From: an uncultured Christensenellaceae bacterium
Lineage (GTDB): Bacteria; Bacillota; Clostridia; Christensenellales; Borkfalkiaceae
Assembly (NCBI GenBank): GCA_910586945.1
Contig: CAJULO010000006.1
Location: 42,821-72,189, forward strand
Length of the DNA: 29,369 nt
Direction of reading: 5' to 3'
The translations under genes and the position numbers were made by a program. How positions within the stretch are numbered: the stretch's first letter is position 1; each line of letters opens with the position of its first letter. The notes under the pieces were generated by a model. That model worked only from the letters and a program-made list of their open reading frames with translations, was not told where the DNA came from and did no database searches. Of the stretch, positions 8,676-15,722 are shown one piece after another.

Positions 8676-9917
8676 ATGCTGAAAACAACATTATTAAATT
8701 ATGCAAAATTACTAGCAAGAGTAGGTTTAAATGTGCAAAAGGGGCAAGAAGTAATTATATATGCAGAAATGGCACAAATGGACTTTCTTATAATGGTAGT
8801 AAAAGAATGCTATCTTGCAGGAGCTAGTAAAGTACGTATAGAATGGACACATCAACCAATTGATAAATTGCATGTTCTCTATCAATCTGAAGAAGATTTG
8901 GCAAAAGTACATAGTTGGCAACATAAAAAATTCGAAGAGCAGACACAATTATTGCCAGCAAAACTGTATATAGATAGTAGTGACCCTGATGGAATGGTTG
9001 GCATTGATATTGCTAAATATGCGAAAGCGAGAGCAAAGCGAGCAAAACTTATTAAACCATACCGTGACAAAATGGAAAATAAGTATCAATGGTGTATTGC
9101 CAGTGTACCAAGTCTGCAATGGGCAAGTAAAATTTTTCCGTATCAATCCAAGACTAGAAGTCTTGAAACAAAATTATGGAAAGCTATTTTGCAGAGTGCA
9201 AGAGCATTAGAGGGCAATCCAATTCGCAATTGGGAAAAACATAACTTAGAGCTATTAAAGCGAGCAAACTTTTTGAATGCCTTGCAAATTGACCGTTTAC
9301 AATATACAAGCTGTAATGGAACAAATTTTTCAGTTGCATTATTGCCTAAGAGTCGTTTTATGGCAGGGGGAGAAAAGACACTTTCTGGCATCTATTTTAA
9401 TCCAAATATTCCAACGGAAGAGTGCTTTACAACTCCAGATAAATATTCTGCTGAAGGAATTGTATATGCAACAAAACCGCTTAGTTATAAGGGACAGTTA
9501 ATTGAGGATTTTTATCTAGAATTTAAAGCAGGCAAGGTCATTAAGGCAGATGCAAGAGTAGGGGCAGACTGTCTACAAAAGATGTTAAATATGGACGAAG
9601 GAGCATCTTATTTAGGAGAAGTTGCACTTGTACCACAAAGTTCACCAATTCAACAGAGTAATTTGCTTTTTTATAATACTTTATTTGATGAAAATGCAAG
9701 TTGTCATTTGGCAATTGGTAGAGGTTTTACAAACTGTATTGATGGATATGAAGATATGACTGAAGAAGAATTACAAAAGTATGGAGTAAATGATAGTATT
9801 GAACATACTGATTTTATGATTGGTTGTGATGATTTAAATATTATTGCGACAACGCGAACAGGACAGCGAGTTGAAATATTTAAAAATGGTGAGTGGGCAT
9901 TTTGTATAGATAACTGA
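8676..9917 (+). CDS. M29 family metallo-aminopeptidase, copy 2
   Basis: The tandem paralogue of the preceding gene, 413 aa, has the same fold and the metal ligands E248 (TEECFTTP), E315 (LGEVAL), H344 (CHLAIG) and H377-x-D379 (EHTDFMIG). The notable difference is position 351, where the active-site Tyr seen in copy 1 (GKGY) and in the wider family is Phe (GRGF). This may slow catalysis or shift substrate use; that is inference. Long blocks are almost identical between the copies around MDEGASYLGEVALV and LLFYNTLFDENASCHLA, while the first 200 residues differ. GAAGGGA precedes the ATG. It is followed by rdgB 24 bp later, so the three genes are likely one transcript. Confidence 0.92.
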   Translation: MLKTTLLNYAKLLARVGLNVQKGQEVIIYAEMAQMDFLIMVVKECYLAGASKVRIEWTHQPIDKLHVLYQSEEDLAKVHSWQHKKFEEQTQLLPAKLYIDSSDPDGMVGIDIAKYAKARAKRAKLIKPYRDKMENKYQWCIASVPSLQWASKIFPYQSKTRSLETKLWKAILQSARALEGNPIRNWEKHNLELLKRANFLNALQIDRLQYTSCNGTNFSVALLPKSRFMAGGEKTLSGIYFNPNIPTEECFTTPDKYSAEGIVYATKPLSYKGQLIEDFYLEFKAGKVIKADARVGADCLQKMLNMDEGASYLGEVALVPQSSPIQQSNLLFYNTLFDENASCHLAIGRGFTNCIDGYEDMTEEELQKYGVNDSIEHTDFMIGCDDLNIIATTRTGQRVEIFKNGEWAFCIDN

Positions 9918-9941
9918 AGAGAATACAATTGAGGAGAAAAT

Positions 9942-10544
9942 ATGGAAAAGATAGTTGTAGCAACAAGTAATGCAAAAAAATGTAAAGAGATTCTTGCAAT
10001 TTTACAAGATGTAGAAGTTTTAACATTAAAAGATATCGGATACAGTGCAGAAATTGAAGAAAATGGCAAAACATTTAGTGAAAATGCCTTTATTAAAGCT
10101 AGAACAATTTTTACATATTTAAAGGGAGAATATACAGTTATAGCAGATGATTCTGGACTATGTGTATATGCTTTAAATTATGAGCCATCAATTTATAGTG
10201 CCAGATATAGCGGTGTGCAAGGAGAAGAAAAAGATAGAGCAAATAATTGTTTACTTTTAAAGAAGATGCAAGGGATTGCAGATAGACGAGCATTTTTTGA
10301 AACAGCGATTGCAGTATGTCATAAAAATGGACAGGAATTTTGTGCAATTGGTCGTACAGAAGGGGACATTATGCAGGAAGCACGAGGAGAAAATGGTTTT
10401 GGATATGACCCTTTATTTTTCAGTTATGATTTACAAAAAACTTTTGCGGAGGCAACAAGTGCTGAAAAAAATAGTGTATCCCATCGTAAAAGAGCATTAG
10501 AGCAAGTTGCAAAATTTTTGCATAATGTATATTCAAATAAATGA
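9942..10544 (+). CDS. rdgB: XTP/dITP diphosphatase (RdgB/HAM1 family)
   Basis: This house-cleaning nucleotide pyrophosphatase hydrolyses XTP, ITP and dITP to monophosphates so that deaminated purines are not built into nucleic acids. It is 200 aa, the family norm. Motifs in order: the N-terminal VVATSNAKKCKEI (phosphate loop), GKTFSENAFIKA, ADDSGLCV with D69-D70 (catalytic/metal region), YSARYSG, and GFGYDPLFF with a SHRKRAL end. AGGAG stands 6-7 nt before the ATG. It is the last gene of the aminopeptidase cluster and is closed by a strong terminator at 10610-10655. There is no sign of truncation. Confidence 0.96.
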   Translation: MEKIVVATSNAKKCKEILAILQDVEVLTLKDIGYSAEIEENGKTFSENAFIKARTIFTYLKGEYTVIADDSGLCVYALNYEPSIYSARYSGVQGEEKDRANNCLLLKKMQGIADRRAFFETAIAVCHKNGQEFCAIGRTEGDIMQEARGENGFGYDPLFFSYDLQKTFAEATSAEKNSVSHRKRALEQVAKFLHNVYSNK

Positions 10545-10886
10545 GTGGTTAGGGAATAAGTGTTATTGACTTGATTGTGAGGTGTGTTTACAATATTTGT
10601 TTATGGAGCAAGCTAGCTATTTAACAAAAATTTATTTTTGTTAAATAGCTAGCTTTTATTATGGCAAAAATTTTCTGTATTTTAGTCTAATTCATATAGA
10701 TATTTGTATAACGAAAATAATTATAGTGATGATTCAATGAAATAAATTGCAGCAAGGAGCACGCTATAAATGAAAATAATTTACTTTTGTAGTTATATTA
10801 AATAGACTAGTATTTTTAAAAATACACATAATAAAGAAAAAATAAATATTAGAATCTATTTAATAGGATTTTAAATACGAGGGCAA
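10545..10886. other. Gene-free interval after rdgB
   Basis: Besides the terminator at 10610-10655, this stretch holds a short palindrome (10810-10825) and an 11-codon frame (ATG at 10770, MKIIYFCSYIK, stop at 10803-10805) behind an AAGGAG sequence. The small frame might be a leader peptide, but it is too short to support. No clear promoter for the next gene is seen. Confidence 0.4.
10610..10655 (+). terminator. Rho-independent terminator after rdgB
   Basis: Perfect 21-bp arms (10610-10630 and 10635-10655) with a TTTA loop, followed by TTTATTAT. One of the strongest terminators in the window. Confidence 0.9.
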
Positions 10887-11393
10887 ATGTATAGAAATAA
10901 AAAGAAATGCATTAAAACCACAATTATATTTTTGGTCATAATTATATTTTCTTTTACAATACTTTTAAAAAGACAAAAAGTGGTTACACATAAAAAAAGT
11001 ATACAAAATGAGAGAATCACAGATTGTGATAATTTACTGGATATAGTATGTAAATTCGGAAGCAGTGCTGCTGTAATGAATATAGAGCAGGGAGAAAGTT
11101 TTGTAGTAGAGCAAGATAGTAGAATAACAACAACAGTAAATAATGCAGGTGAATTAAAGGTTATTGGCGTAGTGGAGTATATAGAAAGTAACACAGGTAC
11201 ATTGATTGTTGCTGGAAGAGTCAATAAAATATTGAGCCATACAGGGATATTAAAGATAGAAAAAGGAGCAATTGTTACACTGGTCAATGCAAGTATATAT
11301 GCCAAAATTTTCAATGCAGGTACACTTTATATTATGGGTGAAATAAGTAATAAAAAAGGAATAATAAACACAGGTAAAATTTATTTTTGTTAA
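10887..11393 (+). CDS. Membrane-anchored protein with solenoid-like repeats
   Basis: I do not recognise this 168-aa protein. Residues 1-10 are basic, and residues about 11-28 form one hydrophobic segment (TTIIFLVIIIFSFTILL) followed by KRQK, so it should be anchored with its bulk outside the cell. The exported part has a run of short imperfect repeats: NAGELKVIGVVEYI, NTGTLIVAGRVNKI, HTGILKIEKGAIV, NAGTLYIMGEIS, NTGKIYF. Their spacing of roughly 17-20 residues and the N-x-G-x-L-x-V-x-G pattern suggest a small beta-solenoid, as in bactofilin-like or pectate-lyase-like folds. It ends at the last repeat with a C-terminal Cys. GAGGG lies just before the ATG. A hairpin terminator follows at once, so it is monocistronic. 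A long open frame on the opposite strand is judged a shadow. Confidence 0.7.
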   Translation: MYRNKKKCIKTTIIFLVIIIFSFTILLKRQKVVTHKKSIQNERITDCDNLLDIVCKFGSSAAVMNIEQGESFVVEQDSRITTTVNNAGELKVIGVVEYIESNTGTLIVAGRVNKILSHTGILKIEKGAIVTLVNASIYAKIFNAGTLYIMGEISNKKGIINTGKIYFC

Positions 11394-11399
11394 TAGGAT

Positions 11400-11441
11400 A
11401 AAGTAAAAAAAGAGAGTAGTATTACTTTCTTTTTTTACTTT
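11400..11441 (+). terminator. Terminator after the solenoid-like protein
   Basis: Arms 11400-11418 and 11423-11441 pair over 19 positions with one G-T pair and a 4-nt loop. The right arm carries a seven-T run. Confidence 0.75.
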
Positions 11442-11615
11442 AAACCTTTTTTTTGTTATACATAAAATTCGTAATTGTTTGAAATAGGCACAAAAATATA
11501 TACTAAAAAGTCTCATTTTAGATAAAAATACTTTTATTGATTGCACATTCATTTATAAATAAATTTTATTTTTATTAAATAGTCAAAAAAATTTGTATTA
11601 TTTTATAAAAAATAA

Positions 11616-11644
11616 TTGACAAAATAGTTGTAATTTGGTATACT
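11616..11644 (+). promoter_or_regulatory. Consensus sigma-A promoter of the tRNA array
   Basis: TTGACA (11616-11621), a 17-bp spacer and TATACT (11639-11644), 17 bp before the first tRNA. Near-perfect consensus, as expected for stable RNA. Confidence 0.92.
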
Positions 11645-11661
11645 AATAGAGCGTTAGAGAT

Positions 11662-11735
<74 letters not shown>

Positions 11736-11767
11736 ATAAAAAAATGGAAGGCAACGCAAAATTTGAT

Positions 11768-11844
11768 GCGCCTGTAGCTCAGGTGGATAGAGCAATGGCC
11801 TTCTAAGCCATGTGTCAGGAGTTCGAGTCTCTTCAGGCGCGCCA
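11768..11844 (+). tRNA. tRNA-Arg (anticodon TCT)
   Basis: Acceptor arms GCGCCTG/CAGGCGC, anticodon loop CTTCTAA on ATGGC/GCCAT, T-loop AGTTCGAGTCT, encoded CCA. Reads AGA, the main Arg codon in an A+T-rich genome. Confidence 0.96.
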
Positions 11845-11867
11845 CTAAAAAATATATACGCTTTAAT

Positions 11868-11945
11868 GGCGGGCGTAGCTCAGTTGGTTAGAGCGCCAGA
11901 TTGTGGCTCTGGAGGTCGTGGGTTCGATTCCCGTCGCTCGCCCCA
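11868..11945 (+). tRNA. tRNA-His (anticodon GTG)
   Basis: Acceptor arms GCGGGCG/CGCTCGC (one G-T pair) with the extra G at position -1 (11868) opposite the discriminator C, the identity mark of tRNA-His. Anticodon loop TTGTGGC on CCAGA/TCTGG; CCA encoded. Confidence 0.96.
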
Positions 11946-11970
11946 TTTTTTTGTTTATATCATTTTCAAA

Positions 11971-11999
11971 TTGACAGTTAATGTAAGCAACAATATAAT
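11971..11999 (+). promoter_or_regulatory. Second consensus promoter inside the tRNA array
   Basis: TTGACA (11971-11976), exactly 17 bp, TATAAT (11994-11999): a full consensus match, 25 bp after tRNA-His and 83 bp before tRNA-Gln. It would give the Gln-Lys-Lys genes their own transcript or boost them. Confidence 0.88.
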
Positions 12000-12082
12000 T
12001 ATAAAGGATATAAAAGTAATAGGCTAGTATAGTAGTGTATGCTTGTGTATTGTTCTTTTAGGAAAGAAATTTAAATTTATAT

Positions 12083-12157
12083 TGGGGTGTCGCCAAGCGG
12101 TAAGGCACTGGATTTTGATTCCAGCATTCGTAAGTTCGAATCTTGCCACCCCAGCCA
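12083..12157 (+). tRNA. tRNA-Gln (anticodon TTG)
   Basis: Acceptor arms TGGGGTG/CACCCCA (the U1-A72 pair typical of tRNA-Gln), anticodon loop TTTTGAT on CTGGA/TCCAG, T-loop AGTTCGAATCT, encoded CCA. Confidence 0.96.
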
Positions 12158-12161
12158 ATTT

Positions 12162-12237
12162 GGTCCATTAGCTCAGTTGGCAGAGCACGTGACTTTTAAT
12201 CACGGTGTCCCGCGTTCGAATCGCGGATGGATCACCA
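12162..12237 (+). tRNA. tRNA-Lys (anticodon TTT)
   Basis: Acceptor arms GGTCCAT/ATGGATC (one G-T pair), anticodon loop CTTTTAA on CGTGA/TCACG, T-loop CGTTCGAATCG, encoded CCA. Only 4 bp after tRNA-Gln. Confidence 0.96.
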
Positions 12238-12245
12238 ATATATAT

Positions 12246-12321
12246 GCATCTTTAGCTCAGCTGGTAGAGCAACTGACTCTTAATCAGTGGGTCCTGGGTT
12301 CGAGTCCCCGAAGATGCACCA
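12246..12321 (+). tRNA. tRNA-Lys (anticodon CTT)
   Basis: Acceptor arms GCATCTT/AAGATGC, anticodon loop CTCTTAA on ACTGA/TCAGT, T-loop GGTTCGAGTCC, encoded CCA. Complements the TTT species by reading AAG. Last gene of the array. Confidence 0.96.
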
Positions 12322-12334
12322 TAAAATTTATAAT

Positions 12335-12366
12335 AAAAAGGAACTATTTTAAAATAGTTCCTTTTT
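12335..12366 (+). terminator. Terminator of the tRNA array
   Basis: Perfect inverted repeat with 16-bp arms (12335-12350 and 12351-12366) followed by ATTATTTT. The loop forms from the central A/T pairs. Confidence 0.85.
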
Positions 12367-12460
12367 ATTATTTTAATGTATTTGTGTTCTTATATGTAAA
12401 TATAATGCTTAAATATGCAATAGATTTATGCATATTTATAAGTATTAAAAAGAGAAAATA

Positions 12461-12491
12461 AAAAAGAGAGTAAATAAATTGCTCTCTTTTT
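12461..12491 (-). terminator. Terminator of the minus-strand lipoprotein gene
   Basis: Arms 12461-12470 and 12482-12491 with an 11-nt loop. On the minus strand the hairpin is followed by a T-rich tail. It lies 9 bp past the lipoprotein stop. Confidence 0.8.
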
Positions 12492-12499
12492 ATTATTCT

Positions 12500-13222
12500 T
12501 TAAGCAGCAGGCATTGCTAGTGGATTTTCAAATGTAGGTAAACAAAAATGTAATTTATACGCATCTTGAATTTCTGCACTAGATACATTCGTTACTTTTG
12601 TAAAAATTTCTTTTAATAGTGCCTCTGCTTCTTGAATAGCACTCGGAATATGATTTTTAAAATTTGTAAATTTAGCAGTTCCAATTGATGTATAAATAAA
12701 TTTATTAGCTTCATCCAATTCAAGTGTAGGAAGTGCCTGTGTATCTATTGCTGAAGTATAAATTTGTGCTGGTACAGAAAAAGTTGCTTTTAAAATAACA
12801 TCTTTATTGTTATTATTTTTTGTTTGATATTCTGCAAAATATTTATAAGTATGATTAGAATAATCTTGTAAATTAGGGATTTCTAAGCTTACTGTTGTGA
12901 ACTTTCTAGTAATCCCTTTAAGATATAATGTATCTTTTGTCTTAGAATATGCAATTTCTTGATAAGAAGAATATAAAGTTGTAGAACCATGAGATAACAT
13001 ACTCTTTTTAATAAAAAATTCATTTTCATTATCACTTCTTTTTTGTCCATTTTCCGTTATATAATTAGCAATTTTTTGGAAAGAGTTTTGTGGTATTTCA
13101 GATTTTAATTGTTTAATAGTTTTAGCCATAGCAGTATTTGTAGAACAAGCAGTAAAAAAGAATAACAGAGAAACTACTACAAAAGCTAAAGTAATCCATA
13201 AAATTTTACGAATTTTTTGCAT
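12500..13222 (-). CDS. Lipoprotein of unknown function
   Basis: A 240-aa protein with a clear lipoprotein signal: basic MQKIRKI, a hydrophobic core of about 15 residues, then the lipobox FTAC with the modified Cys at 26. The mature part is soluble and mixed alpha/beta. I see no known domain. A short polar linker runs NTAMAKTIKQLKSEIP, and there is an Asn/Lys tract (KNNNNK) near the middle. Processing would need Lgt and LspA, both encoded at 20821-24299. AGGAGG lies 7 nt before the ATG. The gene has its own strong promoter on the minus strand and its own terminator, so it is monocistronic. Being a lipoprotein is well supported; its role (binding protein, envelope factor) is unknown. Confidence 0.85.
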   Translation of the reverse strand: MQKIRKILWITLAFVVVSLLFFFTACSTNTAMAKTIKQLKSEIPQNSFQKIANYITENGQKRSDNENEFFIKKSMLSHGSTTLYSSYQEIAYSKTKDTLYLKGITRKFTTVSLEIPNLQDYSNHTYKYFAEYQTKNNNNKDVILKATFSVPAQIYTSAIDTQALPTLELDEANKFIYTSIGTAKFTNFKNHIPSAIQEAEALLKEIFTKVTNVSSAEIQDAYKLHFCLPTFENPLAMPAA

Positions 13223-13251
13223 ATAAAATCCTCCTTATTTTATTTTATCTC

Positions 13252-13279
13252 ATTATACCATATTTAAATAAATTGTCAA
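13252..13279 (-). promoter_or_regulatory. Sigma-A promoter of the lipoprotein gene
   Basis: Read on the minus strand: TTGACA (13279-13274), a 16-bp spacer, TATAAT (13257-13252), 29 bp before the start codon. Both hexamers match consensus exactly. Confidence 0.82.
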
Positions 13280-13608
13280 TAGTATATGCACAATTTTTAT
13301 TTCTTGTGTAAAAATCTAAGCAAATATACAATATTATTATAATAAAATAAATTTTTTAAAGGAATTATCATTGAGTGTTCTTTACATTCAACCATATTTT
13401 GGTCAATTTGCGTGATACTCTTGTTTATTATTTGAAGATTTGCTATAATATTATTTGATAAATTTTTAAATTTTATGCTAGATTGGAATGTATTAAATAG
13501 TAGTTTGTATGATAATTGCTAAGATAATGATAAAAATTTGTATTAGAGATTTTTACATATTTTATTACAATACATAAATTGGAAAAAGTAGAAAGGAGTT
13601 ATCTTACA
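13280..13608. other. Gene-free interval before the AbiJ remnant
   Basis: No intact gene is visible. One 14-codon frame (TTG at 13371, ending 13415) behind an AAAGGA sequence encodes VLYIQPYFGQFA, which faintly resembles the start of some glycosyltransferase-like (DUF6625-type) proteins; it is too short to call. An AAGGAG ribosome site for the next frame lies at 13593-13598. Confidence 0.4.
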
Positions 13609-14570
13609 ATGAATGAAAGTGAAAAAAGAAAATTAATGATAAGTGTACGGGGTGGATATAGTGATAGAAATGGATTGAATCCAGTATGTAATGTAATGCA
13701 AGTAGATGATTTAGATGACCGCACTCGTAAGATGCTAGTAAATAAGATATGGGAAGTAGTGGATATAAATACAACTCCTGCTGAATGGTGTGAATTCGTT
13801 AAAGAGTTGTTAATAGAAGTATTTGAAGAAATTGTCTCTCCAAATAATAATTTAGCAAAGTCTAAGTTTGATATTTTTCATAAAATAAAAAATGTAATAC
13901 TTCAAGCACCAATTGAACAAGTATGGGATATAATTGAGTTTATTTGTAAGAAACTTGCACGCATTTTTTATGATAAAGAGGTCATAGATGCACAAATAAG
14001 AGCTTATTATGGATTGGCATAAATAGAAAGTTATGGAAAGGAGCAATTTGATAGAACTGGCCAACAAGCAGTAAAAAAATTCTTTTTTGATATAAACAAT
14101 ATTTTTGAAAGAGAATGTATTGCATATCGTTTTGTAAATGGAATAATAATTCAAAACACGAATAATATTGAAATTGCTGCTATAGAAGAAGCAAGCACAA
14201 CAAAGTTTGATGGCTGCAATGAATATATAAAAAAAGCAACTGCTTATCTTTATGATAGAGAAAATCCAGATTACAAAAATAGTATTAAAGAAAGTATCAG
14301 TGCAGTTGAAGCAATTTGTTGCATTATAACAAATACAAAAAATGCAACGCTTGGCAAGACTCTGCGTATATTAGAAGAGAAACAACAATTAAATGGTCAG
14401 CTAAAGGCAGCTTTTGAAAAGTTATATGCATATACAAATAATGCGGGTGGCATTCGGCATGCAAATCTCCTATAGTTGCAAGTGAAATATCTTTTGCAGA
14501 AGCAAAATTTATACTTATTAGCTGTTGTGCATTTGTGAATTATTTGATTGAAAAATACAGGAATCTTTAA
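13609..14570 (+). pseudogene. Broken AbiJ-type abortive infection gene
   Basis: The first frame (13609-14022, 137 aa) starts MNESEKRKLMISVRGGYSDRN and continues LNPVCNVMQVDDLDDRTRK, the style of the AbiJ N-terminal domain 4 family. It ends at TAA (14020-14022). In the same frame the next codons go straight on with IESYGKEQFDRTGQQAVKKF, then ERECIAYRFVNG, DRENPDYKNSIKESISAVEA and NAGGIRHAN, which is the HEPN-like C-terminal domain of the same family. A one-base loss near 14467-14469 then shifts the frame: the end (PIVASEISFAEAKFILIS...NYLIEKYRNL, stop 14568-14570) reads in the neighbouring frame. So one nonsense codon and one frameshift break a gene of about 320 codons. AbiJ-type proteins act in phage defence by shutting down the infected cell, with HEPN domains usually RNases. 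The start follows AAGGAG by 10 nt. It is probably dead; the N-terminal fragment could still be made. Confidence 0.85.
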
Positions 14571-14616
14571 AATATAGCTTAGAATACATATAAAAGAGTG
14601 TATTTATAAACTTAAA

Positions 14617-14646
14617 AAAAGAGGTTAACAATTGTTAACCTCTTTT
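14617..14646 (-). terminator. Terminator between AbiJ remnant and GGGtGRT gene
   Basis: Perfect 15-bp arms (14617-14631 and 14632-14646). On the minus strand it is followed by a run of seven T, so it mainly ends the GGGtGRT operon. With TTTT on the plus side it may work both ways. Confidence 0.82.
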
Positions 14647-14701
14647 AAATATCTATCTACAGTATAAAGTGTAGGGGAGTAAGAGCGTAAAGTAAATATC
14701 T

Positions 14702-15706
14702 TTACTTAGACATAGCTTGTTGTAAAGCAACGGCAACGGCAACAGTAGCACCAACCATTGGATTATTACCCATACCAATAAGTCCCATCATTTCTACATG
14801 GGCAGGTACTGATGAAGAGCCTGCAAATTGTGCGTCAGAGTGCATTCTACCCATAGTATCAGTCATACCATAGCTTGCTGGACCAGCTGCTACATTGTCT
14901 GGGTGAAGTGTTCTGCCTGTTCCGCCACCACTTGCAACTGAGAAATATTTTTTACCATTTTCAATTGACCACTTTTTATAAGTACCAGCTACAGGATGTT
15001 GGAAACGCGTAGGATTCGTTGAGTTACCAGTAATAGATACACCAACAGATTCATGTATCATGATGGCAACGCCTTCGTTTACATCATTTGCACCATAGCA
15101 TAACACTTTACTTCTTTCAGAATCACTAAATGCCACTGTATCAACAATATTTAATTTACCAGTTTTATAATCATAATCAGTTTTTACATAAGTAAATCCA
15201 TTGATACGAGAGATGATGTATGCTGCATCTTTTCCTAGACCATTCAAAATAACTTTAAGAGGTTCTTTACGCACTTTATTTGCATTTTTAGCAATACCAA
15301 TAGCGCCTTCTGCTGCTGCAAATGATTCATGTCCAGCTAGGAAACAGAAACATTTTGTATCCTCTCTAAGTAGCATTGCTGCTAAATTACCATGGCCAAG
15401 TCCTACTTGTCTTTGTTCTGCAACAGAACCCGGAATACAAAATGCTTGTAAACCTTCACCAATTGCTTCAGCTGCTTCAGCTGCTGTTGTACATCCTTTC
15501 TTAATAGCTATTGCAGCGCCTAATGTGTATGCCCATCCAGCATTTTCAAAGGCAATAGGTTGTATTTCTTTTACAATATTGTAGGCATCAAAACCATAAT
15601 CATTGCAAAGTTTTTGTGCATCTTCTAAATTTTTGATGCCGTATTTTTTCATTGCAACTTCTATTTGTTTAATTCTTCTATCATATCCTTCAAATTTAAT
15701 ACTCAT
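14702..15706 (-). CDS. GGGtGRT family protein
   Basis: This 334-aa protein belongs to a conserved family that databases name after its motif, seen here as SGGGTGRTLHPDN with the GGGTGRT at residues 260-266. No enzymatic function is established to my knowledge. Other well-kept segments are GLGHGNLAAMLL, FLAGHESFAAAEGAIGIA, GNSTNPTRFQHPVAGTYKK and VEMMGLIGMGNNPMVGA. It is soluble, with no signal peptide. Glycine-rich loops and several His and Cys could suit a cofactor or metal, but that is inference. The ATG at 15706 is preferred over an upstream GTG at 15715 because AAGGAGGAGG sits 8 nt upstream of it. It follows the NifU-like gene by 16 bp, with the SD touching that gene's stop. This pairing is a recurring one in Clostridia and points to a shared iron-sulfur role. 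Confidence 0.88.
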   Translation of the reverse strand: MSIKFEGYDRRIKQIEVAMKKYGIKNLEDAQKLCNDYGFDAYNIVKEIQPIAFENAGWAYTLGAAIAIKKGCTTAAEAAEAIGEGLQAFCIPGSVAEQRQVGLGHGNLAAMLLREDTKCFCFLAGHESFAAAEGAIGIAKNANKVRKEPLKVILNGLGKDAAYIISRINGFTYVKTDYDYKTGKLNIVDTVAFSDSERSKVLCYGANDVNEGVAIMIHESVGVSITGNSTNPTRFQHPVAGTYKKWSIENGKKYFSVASGGGTGRTLHPDNVAAGPASYGMTDTMGRMHSDAQFAGSSSVPAHVEMMGLIGMGNNPMVGATVAVAVALQQAMSK

Positions 15707-15722
15707 ATGTCGCACCTCCTCC

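Noticed and set aside
8980..9501. Alternative frames of 74-82 codons inside the second aminopeptidase gene
   Set aside because: They overlap a conserved enzyme gene in other frames and have no ribosome sites or recognisable products.
10871..11314. 147-codon minus-strand open frame opposite the solenoid-like gene
   Set aside because: The plus-strand gene has a ribosome site, a membrane anchor, regular repeats and its own terminator; the minus frame has none of these.
14020..14022. Recoding of TAA as a sense codon in the AbiJ gene
   Set aside because: TAA ends many other genes here, and a frameshift follows in the same gene, so simple decay is the better explanation.
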